A stretch of 64,000 nt of DNA from Ipomoea triloba (Eukaryota > Streptophyta > Magnoliopsida > Solanales > Convolvulaceae), in assembly GCF_003576645.1 (NCBI RefSeq), contig NC_044918.1:19956612-20020611 (forward strand), written 5' to 3'. Below are positions 23,350-36,388 of the stretch, piece after piece. The notes under the pieces were generated by a model. That model was not told where the DNA came from, did no database searches, and saw only the letters and a program-made list of their open reading frames with translations. Within the stretch, counting starts at the first letter, position 1. Every line of letters starts with the position of its first letter. The position numbers and the translations under genes were made by a program.

Positions 23350-23940
23350 GTTCTAATTGCTCTAATCTCAAATCTTGAGTTTCTCTCCCATCTCTCTTCC
23401 ATAAATTAAAATACATTGATCTCACTACCCTTCATTTTGAACTGAGAGAGTCTGTGAAAACAATTAAGTGTCACCCTCCCTACCTCCCTTGAGGAACTTA
23501 AACTCTCTTCTTTTACTGAAGTAGATGGTGGGACACACAAAAATGCTTCTTCTTTTGCTGAAGTAGATGGTGGACACACAAAAAAATTAAAGAAAAAATC
23601 CAGCCTGATGAGATTGCTCTTACTCATTCAATCTTAACATTGTTTTCCCTCAGTCTATATACAACTACCCGTATTAATTTCTTGGTAATATATATCTTGT
23701 ACATCCGATCCGTAGCTTAACCTTTGGCAAAAGCAATAGGCATAGAATCCAATGCTCACAATCTAAAAAGGTTTGACACTTCGACCAATGTTGGATCCCC
23801 AAGAGAATTATATTGCTCGTGCCACAACACTCTATTACTCTTTGACTTGAAATTGTGGCGACATTCAAATCAAGTTTAACTTTATTCTATTTTGAAATAA
23901 TGTTAAAATAACTAACTAAATTGCATGCAAAAATGCAATT
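23350..23940. other. Sequence after SEO copy 3 with a short tandem duplication
   Basis: It contains two imperfect copies of a 45-bp unit (CTGAAGTAGATGGTGG) at about 23510-23590. No gene seen. Confidence 0.5.
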
Positions 23941-23954
23941 GAATTATTCAACTC

Positions 23955-24096
23955 TTCTGCCACCCGGGTTTGAGCCGGTCAGCTATGGGCAACCTAGGCT
24001 GGTTAACCTCCTTGTGGTCCTTTGCCGGCTAGGATCACAGGGCGAGAGTTTACTCACATACTCGGAAGAGGAGTGGGGTTTGCCTCGATAAAACCC
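23955..24096 (+). mobile_element. 5'-truncated tRNA-derived SINE with 14-bp target duplication
   Basis: A 142-bp insertion between perfect copies of GAATTATTCAACTC (23941-23954 and 24097-24110). A pol III B-box-like GGTTTGAGCC sits near its 5' end, and the A box appears to be missing. It ends CTCGATAAAACCC. This family is different from the SINEs at 54-62 kb. A distant, decayed relative may lie at 61,510-61,645 (TTGTGGTCCTCCGC). Confidence 0.85.
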
Positions 24097-24389
24097 GAAT
24101 TATTCAACTCAAACAATTGTAATTGAGTTTTTAAACAATCCAAAATTATACAACTAAATCAAAAATTGACCTGTTTTACCTCTCTCGACCGATGTGACCG
24201 TTACATCCTTTAAAATTATTATTTAAAATTTATTTTAATAATTTTAAATAAAATAAAAAGAAACTCCCCTCTCCTTCCATTCGTCTCCAACTTGAAGACG
24301 AAGAACTTTTCTTCGCCTCCAACCAAAGATAAAGAAACATCTTCGTCTCCAAGCTAGAGATGAAACCATCACTTTGGGGGTGTTTCCGT

Positions 24390-24708
24390 GTTTGGCAAAT
24401 AGCTGTTAGCGGATTGTGTTAGTGGGTTTGACTAGATGATAGCATTAGCTGGTTATAGAAATATGTTTGGTAAATTAGTTGTTAATAGATAGTTGATTAC
24501 ATACAAAATAACATTTAAGGGTATAATTTATTTTCTCAAAAAGCTTATCAAAAAAACTTCTTTTGAGTAGCTTTTTGAATTTTAGCGTGTTTTGAAGCAA
24601 TAAACTGTTACAAAAGTTAATTAACCAAACACTTATATTGGCTGTTTTAATTTATTAAGTCAAACAAGTCAAACTTGATTGATAAGCTAATTATGTTATC
24701 AAACATGG
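24390..24708. mobile_element. MITE-like element with TGTTTGG ends
   Basis: It starts GTGTTTGGCAAATAGCTG and ends TAATTATGTTATCAAACA, which is an imperfect inverted repeat typical of hAT-like MITEs. A related, shorter copy lies at about 33950-34130 (ending ATTATTTTACCAAACA). No clear target duplication. Confidence 0.55.
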
Positions 24709-26182
24709 CTTTTGTCTCCACTCAAAGATGAAGGATGAGAGATTCTTTATTTTATTTTATTTTTTTAAAATTATTAAAATAATTTTTTAGTGGATGCATG
24801 TAATCGCCACGTTCTGGTAGAACATGCATGTCAATTTTGGCTGGATTAAATGGTTTTGGATTGTCACTGGATCCATTTGTAATTTTTTCTTTTAAGTTGG
24901 ATAACTCAATTGAATTTTTTGCGTATAGTTTGATGGCTTATTTAAGTATTGTTCCTTTTAATTTCGGTTACTAATTTTTAATTTTATCCCTGAAATTTTA
25001 TTCATCCTTTTTAATTTTAGTTCTTGCTTTTGAAAATTATTTACTTTTAATTTAAATAATCAAAATGTCCTCAAAGGCAATATAATGGGTTTTGAGGGAG
25101 TTTTACGAATTAAGAACTTTTAATATATTTTGAATTAAAATTAAAATGTATTTTAAAAGTCCAAAAGTACAAGTAAAACAAATTAAAGATTAAAAAATAA
25201 AAATATTGTAATAGTTGATGAGTAACTTAAACAATGAAATAAACATACTCAACCATGTTTTTGTTAGTGAATATACCATCTAGATAGGTGCTCAATTGCT
25301 CCTAATTGTTTGAGATACTTAAAAAGGTTTGGTTGGATGGATAAAGCATAATATTAATTTTCATATTTTAATCATTTTGATTATAGAAGCATTGCTACAT
25401 TATTTAGTTTTAATCTTTTAGTTTTAATACATTACATCCTTGACTTTTATTTGCTTAGCTTGGCATGATTAATTCATGTTTAATTAAATTGGTATTAATT
25501 TTTATCATTTAATAAAGAATGCTAATATAAATTTTATCATTTAAGCCTTTACCTAAACGGGTAAATTTGTCTCTCTCATAAACTTTTTTAACTAAATGAT
25601 TAAATTACATATTAATTATATTTAGTAAATGGTAGAATAACACAATTTTAAAAGAAAAACTAATTGTAACAAATAAATAAAATTTAATGTTGAAAAAATT
25701 AAAAGAGTTTTGAGAAACATGGCGGGGGAGGATGGTGCTGAAAGTAATTTGTTCAAAAGAAAAACTAATTGTAACATCAACTTTGTTCAAAAATTATATA
25801 AAAGCCAATCTTAGCATAAGGTTTTAACTGGAGTAAAAAAATACATCACTATAATCTATTGCAATAACCAACATGGTTAGCATGGTGGTTCAACATCTCG
25901 TCCCTTAAGAATGAGGTTGGGTTCAATTCCACCCATGTGAATGGAGCAAATTATTTGGTCAGTCCCCTACCACTTAGTATGTATGTATGTATGTATTGGA
26001 TCATATGAGAACAAGTTTGTTGGAGAAAACTAAGAAGTAATCACAACCTTCCATATGAAAAAATTGAACGCACCAGATCAGATTTAAAAAAAAATGTGGT
26101 GACAGTTTCATAATTATCACCAACTTTACTATGCAAACGTGAACACTCGTTTGCACATTTAATATTAAAAGTTTGCACTCTA
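24709..26182. other. AT-rich sequence without a gene
   Basis: No conserved reading frame. A small TATG repeat (25978-25996) and an A-run with TGTGGTGACAG (26080-26105) resemble the inner borders of the TIR elements at 6.5 and 62.7 kb. Confidence 0.5.
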
Positions 26183-26262
26183 TGGAAGTGTTCACTGAGG
26201 CTCAAACCCACCACCTCCCGTATAAAGAGAAGGGTTTGATGCCACTGGACTACAAGGTCCTT
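26183..26262 (-). mobile_element. SINE head fragment
   Basis: This matches the tRNA-like head of the SINE family (A box TAGTCCAGTGG, B box GGTTTGAGCC on the minus strand). The 3' body is absent. Confidence 0.7.
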
Positions 26263-27802
26263 GGCAATCATGAGTGTTTTTATTCATTAATTTTTATCCA
26301 ACATCTCAAGCCTCGGTTTATTCTTTTTCTGATCTGTCTGTCACTGCTTTTGCCATTTCTGAATGTGATGATTATTTTAGTAGCTACACTCCACTCCTTT
26401 GCAATGGCTATTGTTGCTTTTAGTAGTAGTATAACCACCATACCTATTGGAGATGATACATTTATCAAATTTGCCAATCTTTGCAGAAACCTAGCTAAGG
26501 TGGTAATACTATTTTATGCATGCGATTAGGCATTATTTGTCAATATCAAATTGATGTGTACTTCAAACAGGTTTAATTTAAAGCTAGTATATATTAGAAT
26601 TGGAATTTCTAGGAGAGGAATATATATATAATGGTCCAAATTTGGTGGTTTCAATTCACTGGACAAAAAGCAAGAAAGACAGACAAATGTAAAGATGGAA
26701 CAAGCTGAGCTACACCCTCTCTTTCTATGTCTTTGTGTATGTTCAAGGAGTATTTTACCAGAATGAAGCTGTAACAAGCAACTTCAACCACAAAAAAGGA
26801 CAAAAGAAAAAGTAGCAAACAAAGCCAAGATTTTAATATATATAGAATATAATTCTCATAAAATTAGGATACCAAGCTATGACAACTAAGGAATGATGGA
26901 CTTTAAGCTAATGGGAATATGAATGTATTCAAGAATGAGATAAAGTTATGGAGACAACACTCTTATTTATAGGTTTAGTATATGTCAATTGCACTCAACT
27001 TCAATAAAAACTCCAATTCTCCACCCTAAAAGCATAGAGATAGGGAGAAATTTTGGAGAATGAAGACCGTGCTTAGGGTGATCAGAGTGTGCTTAGGGTG
27101 ATCAGAGTTTGATTCCCTAGTAGGCATGGGGAATACCTACCCACCCCCAATATACATTCTAATTAATGTCGTAGTTTTTTTCATCTCAAAGTGAATACTA
27201 TTATTAAAAAAAAATCAATGTGTAAATGAGATAGTCCGGGATAAGTGAGAATATTAACATTTAAAATAAATAAATAATGAGAATGAGGTATCAATTAGCG
27301 ACCACTCTAAATTTTTTTTTTTATTATTATGGTCGTGGCATATAGCAAAGGGCACAAAATTATGAATTTTTTTTGTTTTAATTATAATTAAAAAAACATA
27401 TTATGCATATTGAAGTGAATCAGTTGGGTACCCATCCTATGGTAGGTGAAGAGTTAATGTTAAAAAATTTCAACACAAGGTATGATGGTCTAGTTTTGAA
27501 TGTATGTACCGTTGATCTAAATCGATCCTATTGTCATCTTAATTTTTTATTTTTTTTGAGTACTACTAACTCTATATGTAACTCTTTTTCTTACATTCTA
27601 AATCGATCTAAATAGAATTAAATTCTCAACTTACAAGTTACAATTTATAATAATGTGTTTCTTAAGTCTTAGAAATGTGTATATGTAACTCTTTTTCTTT
27701 ATAAATATAATTCTTGGAGTGCATTGAAGGATAAGAATATATTTTTATCTAATCTTTTGATTCTCTTACATCTCGATTCCCCTTCATTTGAGCTTCAAAT
27801 GC

Positions 27803-27813
27803 TATTATATAAG
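27803..27813 (+). promoter_or_regulatory. TATA box of SEO copy 4
   Basis: TATTATATAAG. The leader is longer here because AACATAAGCAAACACT is duplicated at about 27835-27870. Confidence 0.65.
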
Positions 27814-27928
27814 TGATCATTTAGTGGTGAGTAAACATAAGCAAACACTTGCCCCAAACATAAGCAAACACTACTAATACTAGAAATTGTCCTCATTATT
27901 TCCCCGGCCCCCTAATTCCCAATTCAAT

Positions 27929-30900
27929 ATGGCCAACCAAACACTATTGCTATCTAGCAGAATAATTCCACAACCAACAATGACACTCTCATCACCAAGA
28001 AGTCAAGTTCCCGATGAGAGCATAATCAAGGAGCATGTCTTGTCTACTCACAATTATGACGGTAGAAAGTTCAACACCAACTTCGTTTTGAGCATGGTAG
28101 AAAACATTCTTAGTGTCAAGATGGTAAGTTAATCTACTTATCATTTGTTGGTATTAGGAAGTTAAAACTATTTAAGTTTAATTAGTTAGACTTTGCACCT
28201 TTGAGTATAAATTTTCTTATTGCTATGGTGATTCTATATCATTTAATTGTTAAAATTTTCTATGTATTTTATTCGAGTTTTTCATTTTTTCGCTTTTGAA
28301 CCCACAACTTGTGTGAAAGTCGTAAGATCGAATATGAAAAAATGTATAGTCAGTGATCAAATGTAAAAATGATCCTATAGTCCTGAGACGAATTAAAAGG
28401 TGAAAAAACTCTAATTTGTTTATTAACGGTAGAAGCTAAACACTAACTAAAATGTTGTTTTGAATGTGTTGGGGGGTTGAGGGTATTGGTTAAGAAGCAG
28501 GGGTGGAGAAGTTGCATCAAGTTGAAGAGCTCATCAATTACGAACACCTTCCATCTCATATCAAACAATTTTCATTTCAGGTGTGATTAATGAATCTTTC
28601 TAAATCATTTGATGGCGAATTGAAGATGGAGCAATATATTGATCGATCTTGAGAATTAAGTAGTACGTCTAACTATATATATATATATATATATACTGTT
28701 TTCAGATAGCTTCAGCTGGTTTGAAGAGTAGTGCCAAAAATGAACACTCCACCACTATTGATGTGCTGAGAATACTGTGTTCCTATTGTTGGGAAGATAA
28801 GATGGTGTTGATGCTCTCAGCTTTCTCCATCGTTTATGGAGAACTCAGCCATGTTTCCCGACTGGCAATGCCTCAGAAGTTGGAAAAGCTCAACCAAAAA
28901 GCAGTTGTTGATTGCATCACTTCTGTTTTACAACTCACTAAATGCGTGGTTGAGCTCAAACAAACATCGAGGCCTTCTAATTACTCTACGCCAAAGTCAA
29001 TAATCTCTGCCTTGCCAATTGCGAACTATTGGATAGGTAGAAGTGTTATAGGGAGTGTGGGTGCTTATTATTGTGCTTCTCCTCAAAATCAAGTTGCACA
29101 ACTAACCTCTTCAACTGCTGCCATACTTTTTCCTCAGAACTAGGTTGGTTTAATTTTATACACTCCCTCATATATATATGTTCATATTTATTTATTGAGG
29201 ATTAACTATATAATATATAAATTGATTATTTTTCATATATATGCAGAAAAGAAGAGGGCTGAGGAATCGTATGAAGCATTGAAGAGTGCTTTATATTACA
29301 ATTCTTCTAGTAAGTCTGAAGTTTTCAAGTTAATGTTTAATGTCAAGGATGATGAGGTGCGATTTAGAAACAAGGTGAGATTTTAAACATTAAACAATAT
29401 ATATTTAATTGTAGGGGAACTATTTCAGCCAATTGCCTAAGGTGAAAAGCATGCAATGCAAAAATAAAAATGTGTATGTTTCGTAGTATACTTGGTAACG
29501 TGTGAATATTTGGTATGTATGTATATTAGGGATTAAATGATTGGAACAACACAAGAGTTGTCCTGCTAATTACCCAAGGCCTTGACATCTCTGATCTGAT
29601 GATTCGTTTTCTGGATTTGTTTGCGGTGTGCGCGGATACAAGACTACTTTGGATTCCAATCGCTCAGAATGATGATGCATCATGGACTACTGAGGATGAG
29701 AAACAATTTGCAAGATTAAAAAGAAGGATGCCCTACTTGTACTGGTTGGACAAGCTGCAAAAAATGATTTCACCACAATTCATTACATTTGTTAAAGAGC
29801 AACTCTTTCCAGACTTCCAGATGGGAGGGGAGCCAATCATTGTTTCATTAGATCAGCAAGGAAGAATTGTTCATCCAAATATAATGCACATGATATATAT
29901 ATGGACTTTTACGTATATTGAAGAAAATACATTAGGAGTTCAAGGAATATATAATATAACTGTTTTGGTAAAAGAAGAGTTGAAGAAAGGGACTTCGAAC
30001 ATCGATCGTGTGATACCTGAAATCAATGATATGATAAGTGTTTTGGTTGGTGACATTGACGACAAGATAGTTGCTTGGGGACTAAATATTGAAAAGAGGA
30101 TACAAAATTTGGTATGATCTCTTTCATGCATTTATCTATTTCCAAGTCATCATGTTCTTAGAAAAAATACAATTATGTTATTGATATAAAAAATATATAT
30201 ATTTGTAGATTCACTCCCCCACTCCCTCCAAACAAGTATTGTTTTTTTTTCAAAACTTTGGCATTTTATAACATTAATTTTCATATTTTCATTTATAATC
30301 AGATAGAACAATCCACTCCGTATAACAAGGAAAGGGAAAAATTTATGTGGCAACAAGAACCAAATTGCAGCCTCGACCTTGTGGTAGGAACACATGGTCG
30401 CAATGTTTATCTTAGTAATTATGAGATACAACATTGGGTATGACTTCTAGCTTCAACCTCTTATAAATTATACTATACACTACATGCCTACGGCCTCTTA
30501 TTTCTTTTACAAATTGTTTAGCAATTATATATGTTCTTTAATGTCTACAGTTTGGCACAGAAGATCATATTTTCTTATACGGAGGAAATGATATTAACTG
30601 GGTTCGAGAATTCACTACCAAGGTAAGTGAGTTTGCTTCCAAAATCCAATTGAATGTAATGTTGGCCTACGTTGGTAAAAATAAGTTGATAAGAACGATC
30701 ATTGATAAAGAAAAATTGAGTCATTATGTATTGAATGAATCCTTCTTGGTATGGTGGTTTTGGACTCGTCTTCGAAGCATGTTTTTGTCAAGAATCCATT
30801 ATTTGGACGCAATTAATCAGTTTGGTGAAGAGTGCAATGATGAAATTTTGCAAGGACTCAAGAAATTGTTGGCCTATGAAGGTAAGAATACAAGAATTGA

Positions 30901-31222
30901 AGGATGGGCCGTGCTAAGTAAAGGGAAGAAGATGGTTGTATGTGGGCATGGAGCTAAAATACTGCAAGTTATAAATGAGTATGAGATTTGGAAGGAAAAC
31001 ATAGCCACCAAAGGTTTTGATGAGGCATTCAAAGACCACCATGAGATGCTTACTTCTTCTTCCTTAAAAAGTCATTCTTGTTGTGCTCTTGAATATTCAA
31101 CTACCTTGAGCAAAATTCCAGAGAATGAGAAATGCCCCGAGTGTTCTTACCGAATGCATAAATTTGTTACCTTTACATGTTGTCATGGTCATGACGTTGA
31201 GTCCGACTCTGACGAAGATTAG
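27929..31222 (+). pseudogene. SEO gene, copy 4, with a nonsense codon and a frameshift
   Basis: All seven exons are recognisable: 27929-28123, 28482-28580, 28706-29143, 29247-29374, 29530-30111, 30303-30437 and 30551-31222. Two lesions break the frame. In exon 2 the fourth codon is TAA (28491-28493), where all other copies have GAA. In exon 3 one unit of a CCATACT direct repeat is missing near 29122, so exons 3 plus 4 total 566 bp instead of a multiple of three, and the frame hits TAG at 29141-29143. The middle and C-terminal domains stay open and are very close to copy 3 (type A), which suggests recent inactivation. If the exon 2 acceptor were read differently the nonsense codon could be avoided, but the 7-bp deletion would remain. 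Confidence 0.85.
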
Positions 31223-33856
31223 TACTAGATGGTGTGTTTTGTTTTCAATTCTCGTGTGTAATTATATATGTGTGTGTGTGTTTATTTCAGTTTAATTTTA
31301 TTGCCATTTTAAATTTGATGTTAGATTGTAGTACTCAAAAAATTTGATGTTTGTTTTTAGACCTTATGTTCATGCTAATTGCTAAATTATAAAAGTGGTA
31401 AATAGCCAGCTAATACATCACATAATAAATACTCTATGTAATTAATATAAACAGATATTTACTCCAATTAAGAATTGCGAATTTCGATTATTATTTTTAA
31501 TTACCCTATTTCACCTATTTTTAATTGCTAGTTTATAAATCAACTCACATATCCACCCATAAAAGGGATTAAAAAAAAAGGCGTATATTCTTTTGAATAT
31601 ATGAGAATGTCGGATCAAAATGGGAAATTAAGATATGGAAGAACATGTAATGGTGACTAGTTAGTCTAATCCACTTTTGGGTGAGGCTATATATGTATAA
31701 ATAGAGCTTGTGAATAACAAGAGATTGTACCAATTGAGTGTAATACAAAGAGATCGAGGCAGCATTGCATGAAGACAGAAGTGTTGTTAGGTAGCCAAGA
31801 ATGACTTGCCTGTTAGAATAAATATACAATCGGTTGTAATAATCTAACCTCATTGCGGAAGCTAATAGGATCATGTACCTCCAGCCATAGTTGTCATATC
31901 CGTAGCATTGCTTGAAGAATTGTGAGGAATATTAGAGTGTTTTGTCTACCACTTGGCTCCTGGGCAACTAGATGGTGTAGTCTGTGTCGCTGTACCAGGA
32001 GCAGTGGGAGGACCATTGCTTAAATAGCCTAAGTGCCATCATTATAGGCTAAGTAACGGAAACCATTACTTCTGTTTTAATACCACTACATAATGGCCAT
32101 AAATGGCCAATTGATTTGCACCACTTAATAGTGACACTTAATGGAAAATGTTACATTCTCCACTTGGTGCAAACTCAAAGAAACAAAAGAAACATGAACC
32201 ATAGAGATAGTTCCTCTTAAAGTGAGTAGTATCCACTTATGATTGCAATGTAATTTGTTCTCTAAGTACCTTACATGGTATAAAACTTAATGAATAAACC
32301 TTATGTTTATTCTTGATTTGTAATCAGTTATCAAAAACCAACTACTGCCACAATGGCTAAATTTGGCCTTATAAACTTACACCGCCTGATTTGTACAATA
32401 TTAATGGAAAATGTTACAATTTTCCATTTGGTGCAAGCATTGGCACAACCTTCATTTAAAAAATCAAAAACATGAATCATAGTGGTATGTCCTCTAAATT
32501 AAAGTGTGAGTAATACCAACGATGCATCACATGCATTTGATTTCAAACTCAAATTCTTTACGAATAAACCCTACGTTTATTCTTGGTCCAATCTAAAGGA
32601 TGTTTCTTAAATAAATATGCGCATAACCATATGAGAAACCATCCATATTACATAGAAGTGACAAAATGTATGTACGTACAATATAGTCACATAATTAGTT
32701 CCATGTATCCTGTATGATCTTTAAAATTCTTATAAGCATGCCTTAAGTAAGGATTCGAAACTATTAGCAAAATGCTAATATTTTACCTGACCAACTCCTT
32801 ATCTTTAATACTATCTACGATTACTAAGTTCTCGGAGTTGACACGTCTGCCACTCCATTTTCATTAACCTTAGCCAAAGACAGTAATTGAGTAGTCCATA
32901 TTCCAATGGCTTTAAATGACAAATCAATAAGTCTAAGCCTACAATGGAACTTTAAACATACACCTTATAAATAATCTCCAAAATAAAAAAGGAAGCCCAA
33001 CTTTTATGCCATAGAGCAATAACAAGGATTTATTTATGTAACTTTATGAAACAACACTTTTTACATGATTTTCTGTTCCTATTTCACAACTATAATTTAT
33101 GATCAAGCTACCAGAAATTAGATTTTTTTAAAAAATAGTATCAAACTTTTCCTTTCAAATAATCCTAACTTCTTTACTAATTTTTGAAAATCTATGATTA
33201 TACTTTTTTTTTTTTTAAGTACATACAAGCCCAAAGGTAAGAATGATTAATCTTAGATGAAAATTTTAAATCATTTACTATTTTATATATTCTATATTTT
33301 CTCAAACATTCTCAGTCTAAAGAATCTAAGTCCCAACCACCGAAGTTCATACTCCATTTGAAATGGAAAGTGGTAACCGGAACCTCATTTTGAATGATAA
33401 TCGGAATGCCATCACACTACATGGTAGTTGACTTATATAAGTTAGTATTAACTATTATTAGGTCAAGAATAAAAAGAATTCACATTTCTTGTATCTTGAT
33501 AGATGCACAAATTGAATTTGAAGAAACTTGAATATGTATTAATATTTCAAAAAGTGGGCGATATCTAATGAGTGATTGTTTAGTTATATTAAACTTTTTA
33601 TTTATAAATTAGCCTTAATTTTACTAGTGACAACCGTAAGTGTTTGAGAGATTTTTTTAAAAAAAAATAGTAATGAAGATAGTGAAAATATATTGTATAA
33701 CTAAATAGGCAATAATTTGATAAACATTGATTAAATTTACTAAAAGATATGTATTTGAAATTGTTTGTAAAGAGAAATTATATGAAAATTTGAAAATATA
33801 AAATGCATCATTGACAATCATAAAATAAATATATTTATCAACAAATATAATATATA
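31223..33856. other. Spacer of unit 4 with LTR-like sequence
   Basis: 31223-31785 is the unit spacer. From about 31785 the sequence differs from the other units. TAATGGAAAATGTTACA occurs twice (about 32140 and 32403), each before a CACTTGGTGCAA-like or CATTTGGTGCAA stretch, which suggests decayed LTR sequence. No coding domain found. Confidence 0.4.
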
Positions 33857-33930
33857 GATCTTGTAACTCAGCTGGTTAGAGTGTTAGTCTTATGAGCCGA
33901 AAGTCGTGGGTTTAAGCCCCACCAAGATCA
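33857..33930 (+). tRNA. tRNA-like gene, probably a decayed tRNA (anticodon position reads TAT)
   Basis: The cloverleaf is complete in outline. The acceptor stem GATCTTG pairs perfectly with CAAGATC, the D arm is ACTC/GAGT, the T stem GTGGG pairs with CCCAC around the loop TTTAAGC, and the discriminator base is A. The anticodon stem (TTAGT/GCCGA) has an A:C mismatch, and the loop CTTATGA gives TAT where an elongator tRNA-Met would have CAT. No intron. The B box has GGTTTAAGC in place of GGTTCAAGC. It resembles an elongator Met tRNA that has drifted, so it is more likely a pseudogene than a working tRNA-Ile(UAU). Confidence 0.6.
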
Positions 33931-33949
33931 ATTGATTCCTATTCATTGT

Positions 33950-34130
33950 TTTGAGCAACTTTTTGAATTTTAGCATTTTGAAGTTACAAAAAAAGTTGAT
34001 TAACCATCATTTCAAAAAAAAAAGTTGATTAATCAAACACTTATATTGATTTTTAATCAATCAAATAACTAATAATTGTCAAATAAACCGAAATTGGCTA
34101 ATAGGCTAATTATTTTACCAAACAAATCAC
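33950..34130. mobile_element. Partial copy of the TGTTTGG MITE-like element
   Basis: This shares CAACTTTTTGAATTTTAGC and CAAACACTTATATTG with 24390-24708. A tRNA-like sequence lies just upstream. Confidence 0.5.
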
Positions 34131-36187
34131 TCATCATTTCATTGGTGTTTAGGCAAGCCATACCTGGGCTAGTTTGAGTTAATTAATTTGAATTGTAAAG
34201 GTGGTAATACTATTTTATGCGATTAGGCATATATTATTTGTCAATTAAATTGATATGTACTTCAAACATGTTTAAAGCTAGTATATAATATTTGAATTAG
34301 AATTTCTAGGAGAGGAATGGCCCAAATTTAATTTGGTGGTTTCAATTCACTGGACAAAAAGCAACAAAGACAGACAAATGTTAAGGGGGAAAAAGATGGA
34401 ACAATTCAAGCTGATGAGCTACAACCCTCACTTTCTATACGTCTTGGTATTCAAGGAGTATTTTACAAGAATGAAGCTGTAACAAGCAACTTGAACAAGA
34501 AAAAAGGACAAAAGAAAAAGTACCAAACAAAGCCAAGATTTAAAGTCATTGTTCATATATAGAATATAATTCATGAAATTAGGATACCAAGCTATGACAA
34601 CTAAGGAATGATGGACTTTAAGCCAATAGAAATAATGAATGTATTCAGAAATGAGATAAAGTTAGGGAGACAAAACTCTTATTTATATGTTCAGTATATG
34701 TCAATTACACTCAACCTCGATAAGGACTCCAATTCTCCATCCTAACGGCATAGAGATGAGGAGAAATTTTGGAGAATGAAGATGGTGATGAGGAAGAGTT
34801 TCATTCTCCGGTAGGGATGGGGAATACCTACCCCACCCCCACCCCCACCCCCAATATATATTCTAATTAATGTTGTAGTTTTTTTTTTTCATCTCACAAT
34901 GAATACTATTATTAAAAAAAAAAAAACAATGTGTAAATGAGATGGTGCGGGATATGTGAGAATATTAACATTTTTTTTAAAAAAAACAAATAAATAATGA
35001 GAATGATGTATCAATTATGACTATGTCACAAATCAAATAAAAAATGAAACATTAAAAATTATAAAATATCAGTGGGGTTGGGGAATCCCCACCCCCAAGT
35101 AACCCTATGGGGATGGGGAGTTATTTCCCATCCCCGGTGGGTAATGAGAATGGAGGAGAAAGTGATTGGGGGCGAGGATAGGGATGTGCCACATGATTGC
35201 CACGCCCCTAACCAACATCTCTATTATTGCCATTTATTCAAATGTGTATATAAATTTTTAATTAATTATTTTTCTCTAGCTAATTGATGAGATGTTTCAC
35301 ACACTCTTAAGAGCATTCCCACAAGTATTTTTTGAAGGTTTTTTTAAAACTAAAAATCAAGGGTGGAGTTTTTAACTAATAGGATGGGAATTTTTATTAA
35401 AACTTTTTCTCCTACAAAAACATGTGTGTTTTGCATGAGGAAAAAAAAAAGGTGTGTGGAGACACGCCTAAGCCGCCCAACCTGCACATTTTCGAAATAC
35501 ACTCGCTTGGCGCTTCAAAGTAGCTGCTAGTTGGCGATCACTGTAATTTTTTTTTTTTTTTTTTGGTATTATGGTCGTGGCATATAGCAAAAGGCACCAA
35601 ATAATTATGGGTTTAAAAAAATTAAATGACTTTTTTATTGTTTTTTATTTTTTGTTTTAATGTTTTTCTTATTAAAAAAATTAAATATGTAACATAATTT
35701 TTTTTATGTAATATATAATTTTTATAATTATTAATTTAATTAAATTTTGAATGACTGTGTTGGACTATCCAACGTAACCCCAACAATAATTGCAAAACAC
35801 GCAGATTTTAAACATTATTCCGACAGAATCACATAAAGTGCTAATACTATAATCTGTAAACTGTCTTTCACTTATTTCTCTACCCCACAAACCACACCTA
35901 CTCTCCAAAACATTTCCTACGTAATTTGTAAACCCAAATCCCTATCGCAGTATCGCTCCTTATTACTCCCTCTCTCCTCAAACCCGATATCCCATGCATA
36001 ATTGTCACCCAAATATATATGCACTTCTCAAACATATTTTTATATTTAATTGTTCAATTATTAATTCATGGGGATATGATGGGATATGATGCTCTTCAGC
36101 ATGGAACAATCTAAACAATAAAAGAGGTAATTAATTTCATTATTCATTCATCTTACATGCTTTATAGTTTCTTCTGGCTGATGTTTC

Positions 36188-36388
36188 TGTCAGAAGATAT
36201 GAAGGTTGAGAAAGATTAAGGGTAAGTGAGTTCATTCATTCATCTGTATTGTCAAGCTTACAAGGAAATGAGCGGGAATGTAAATATATATAGAGGGGAA
36301 GCGGGAAAGCGGTTGTAACCACCAAAACAATGTGTAAAGACTACAAAGCCCCTTCAATCCCTTTCAGTTGTGCGTATACCCTCTAACA
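36188..36388 (-). repeat. 3' LTR of the copia element
   Basis: This LTR is 201 bp and bounded by TGTCAG at its left and CTAACA at its right on the plus strand. It matches 41721-41913 except for a few substitutions and an 8-bp insertion in a purine-rich stretch near 36300. A run of nine C directly to its right is the polypurine tract of the minus-strand element, which identifies this as the 3' LTR. Confidence 0.93.

Larger units (their letters stand above)
18090..27390 (+). repeat. SEO array unit 3
   Basis: Upstream block (18090-19740), SEO copy 3, then unrelated sequence (about 23350-26270) with a SINE and a MITE, then the tail block (about 26305-27330). Confidence 0.8.
27391..35756 (+). repeat. 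SEO array unit 4
   Basis: This unit has a shortened upstream block that starts near the GGGTACCCATCC motif at 27425. SEO copy 4, a spacer with foreign sequence (about 31785-34135) and the tail block (about 34195-35560) follow. Confidence 0.8.
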
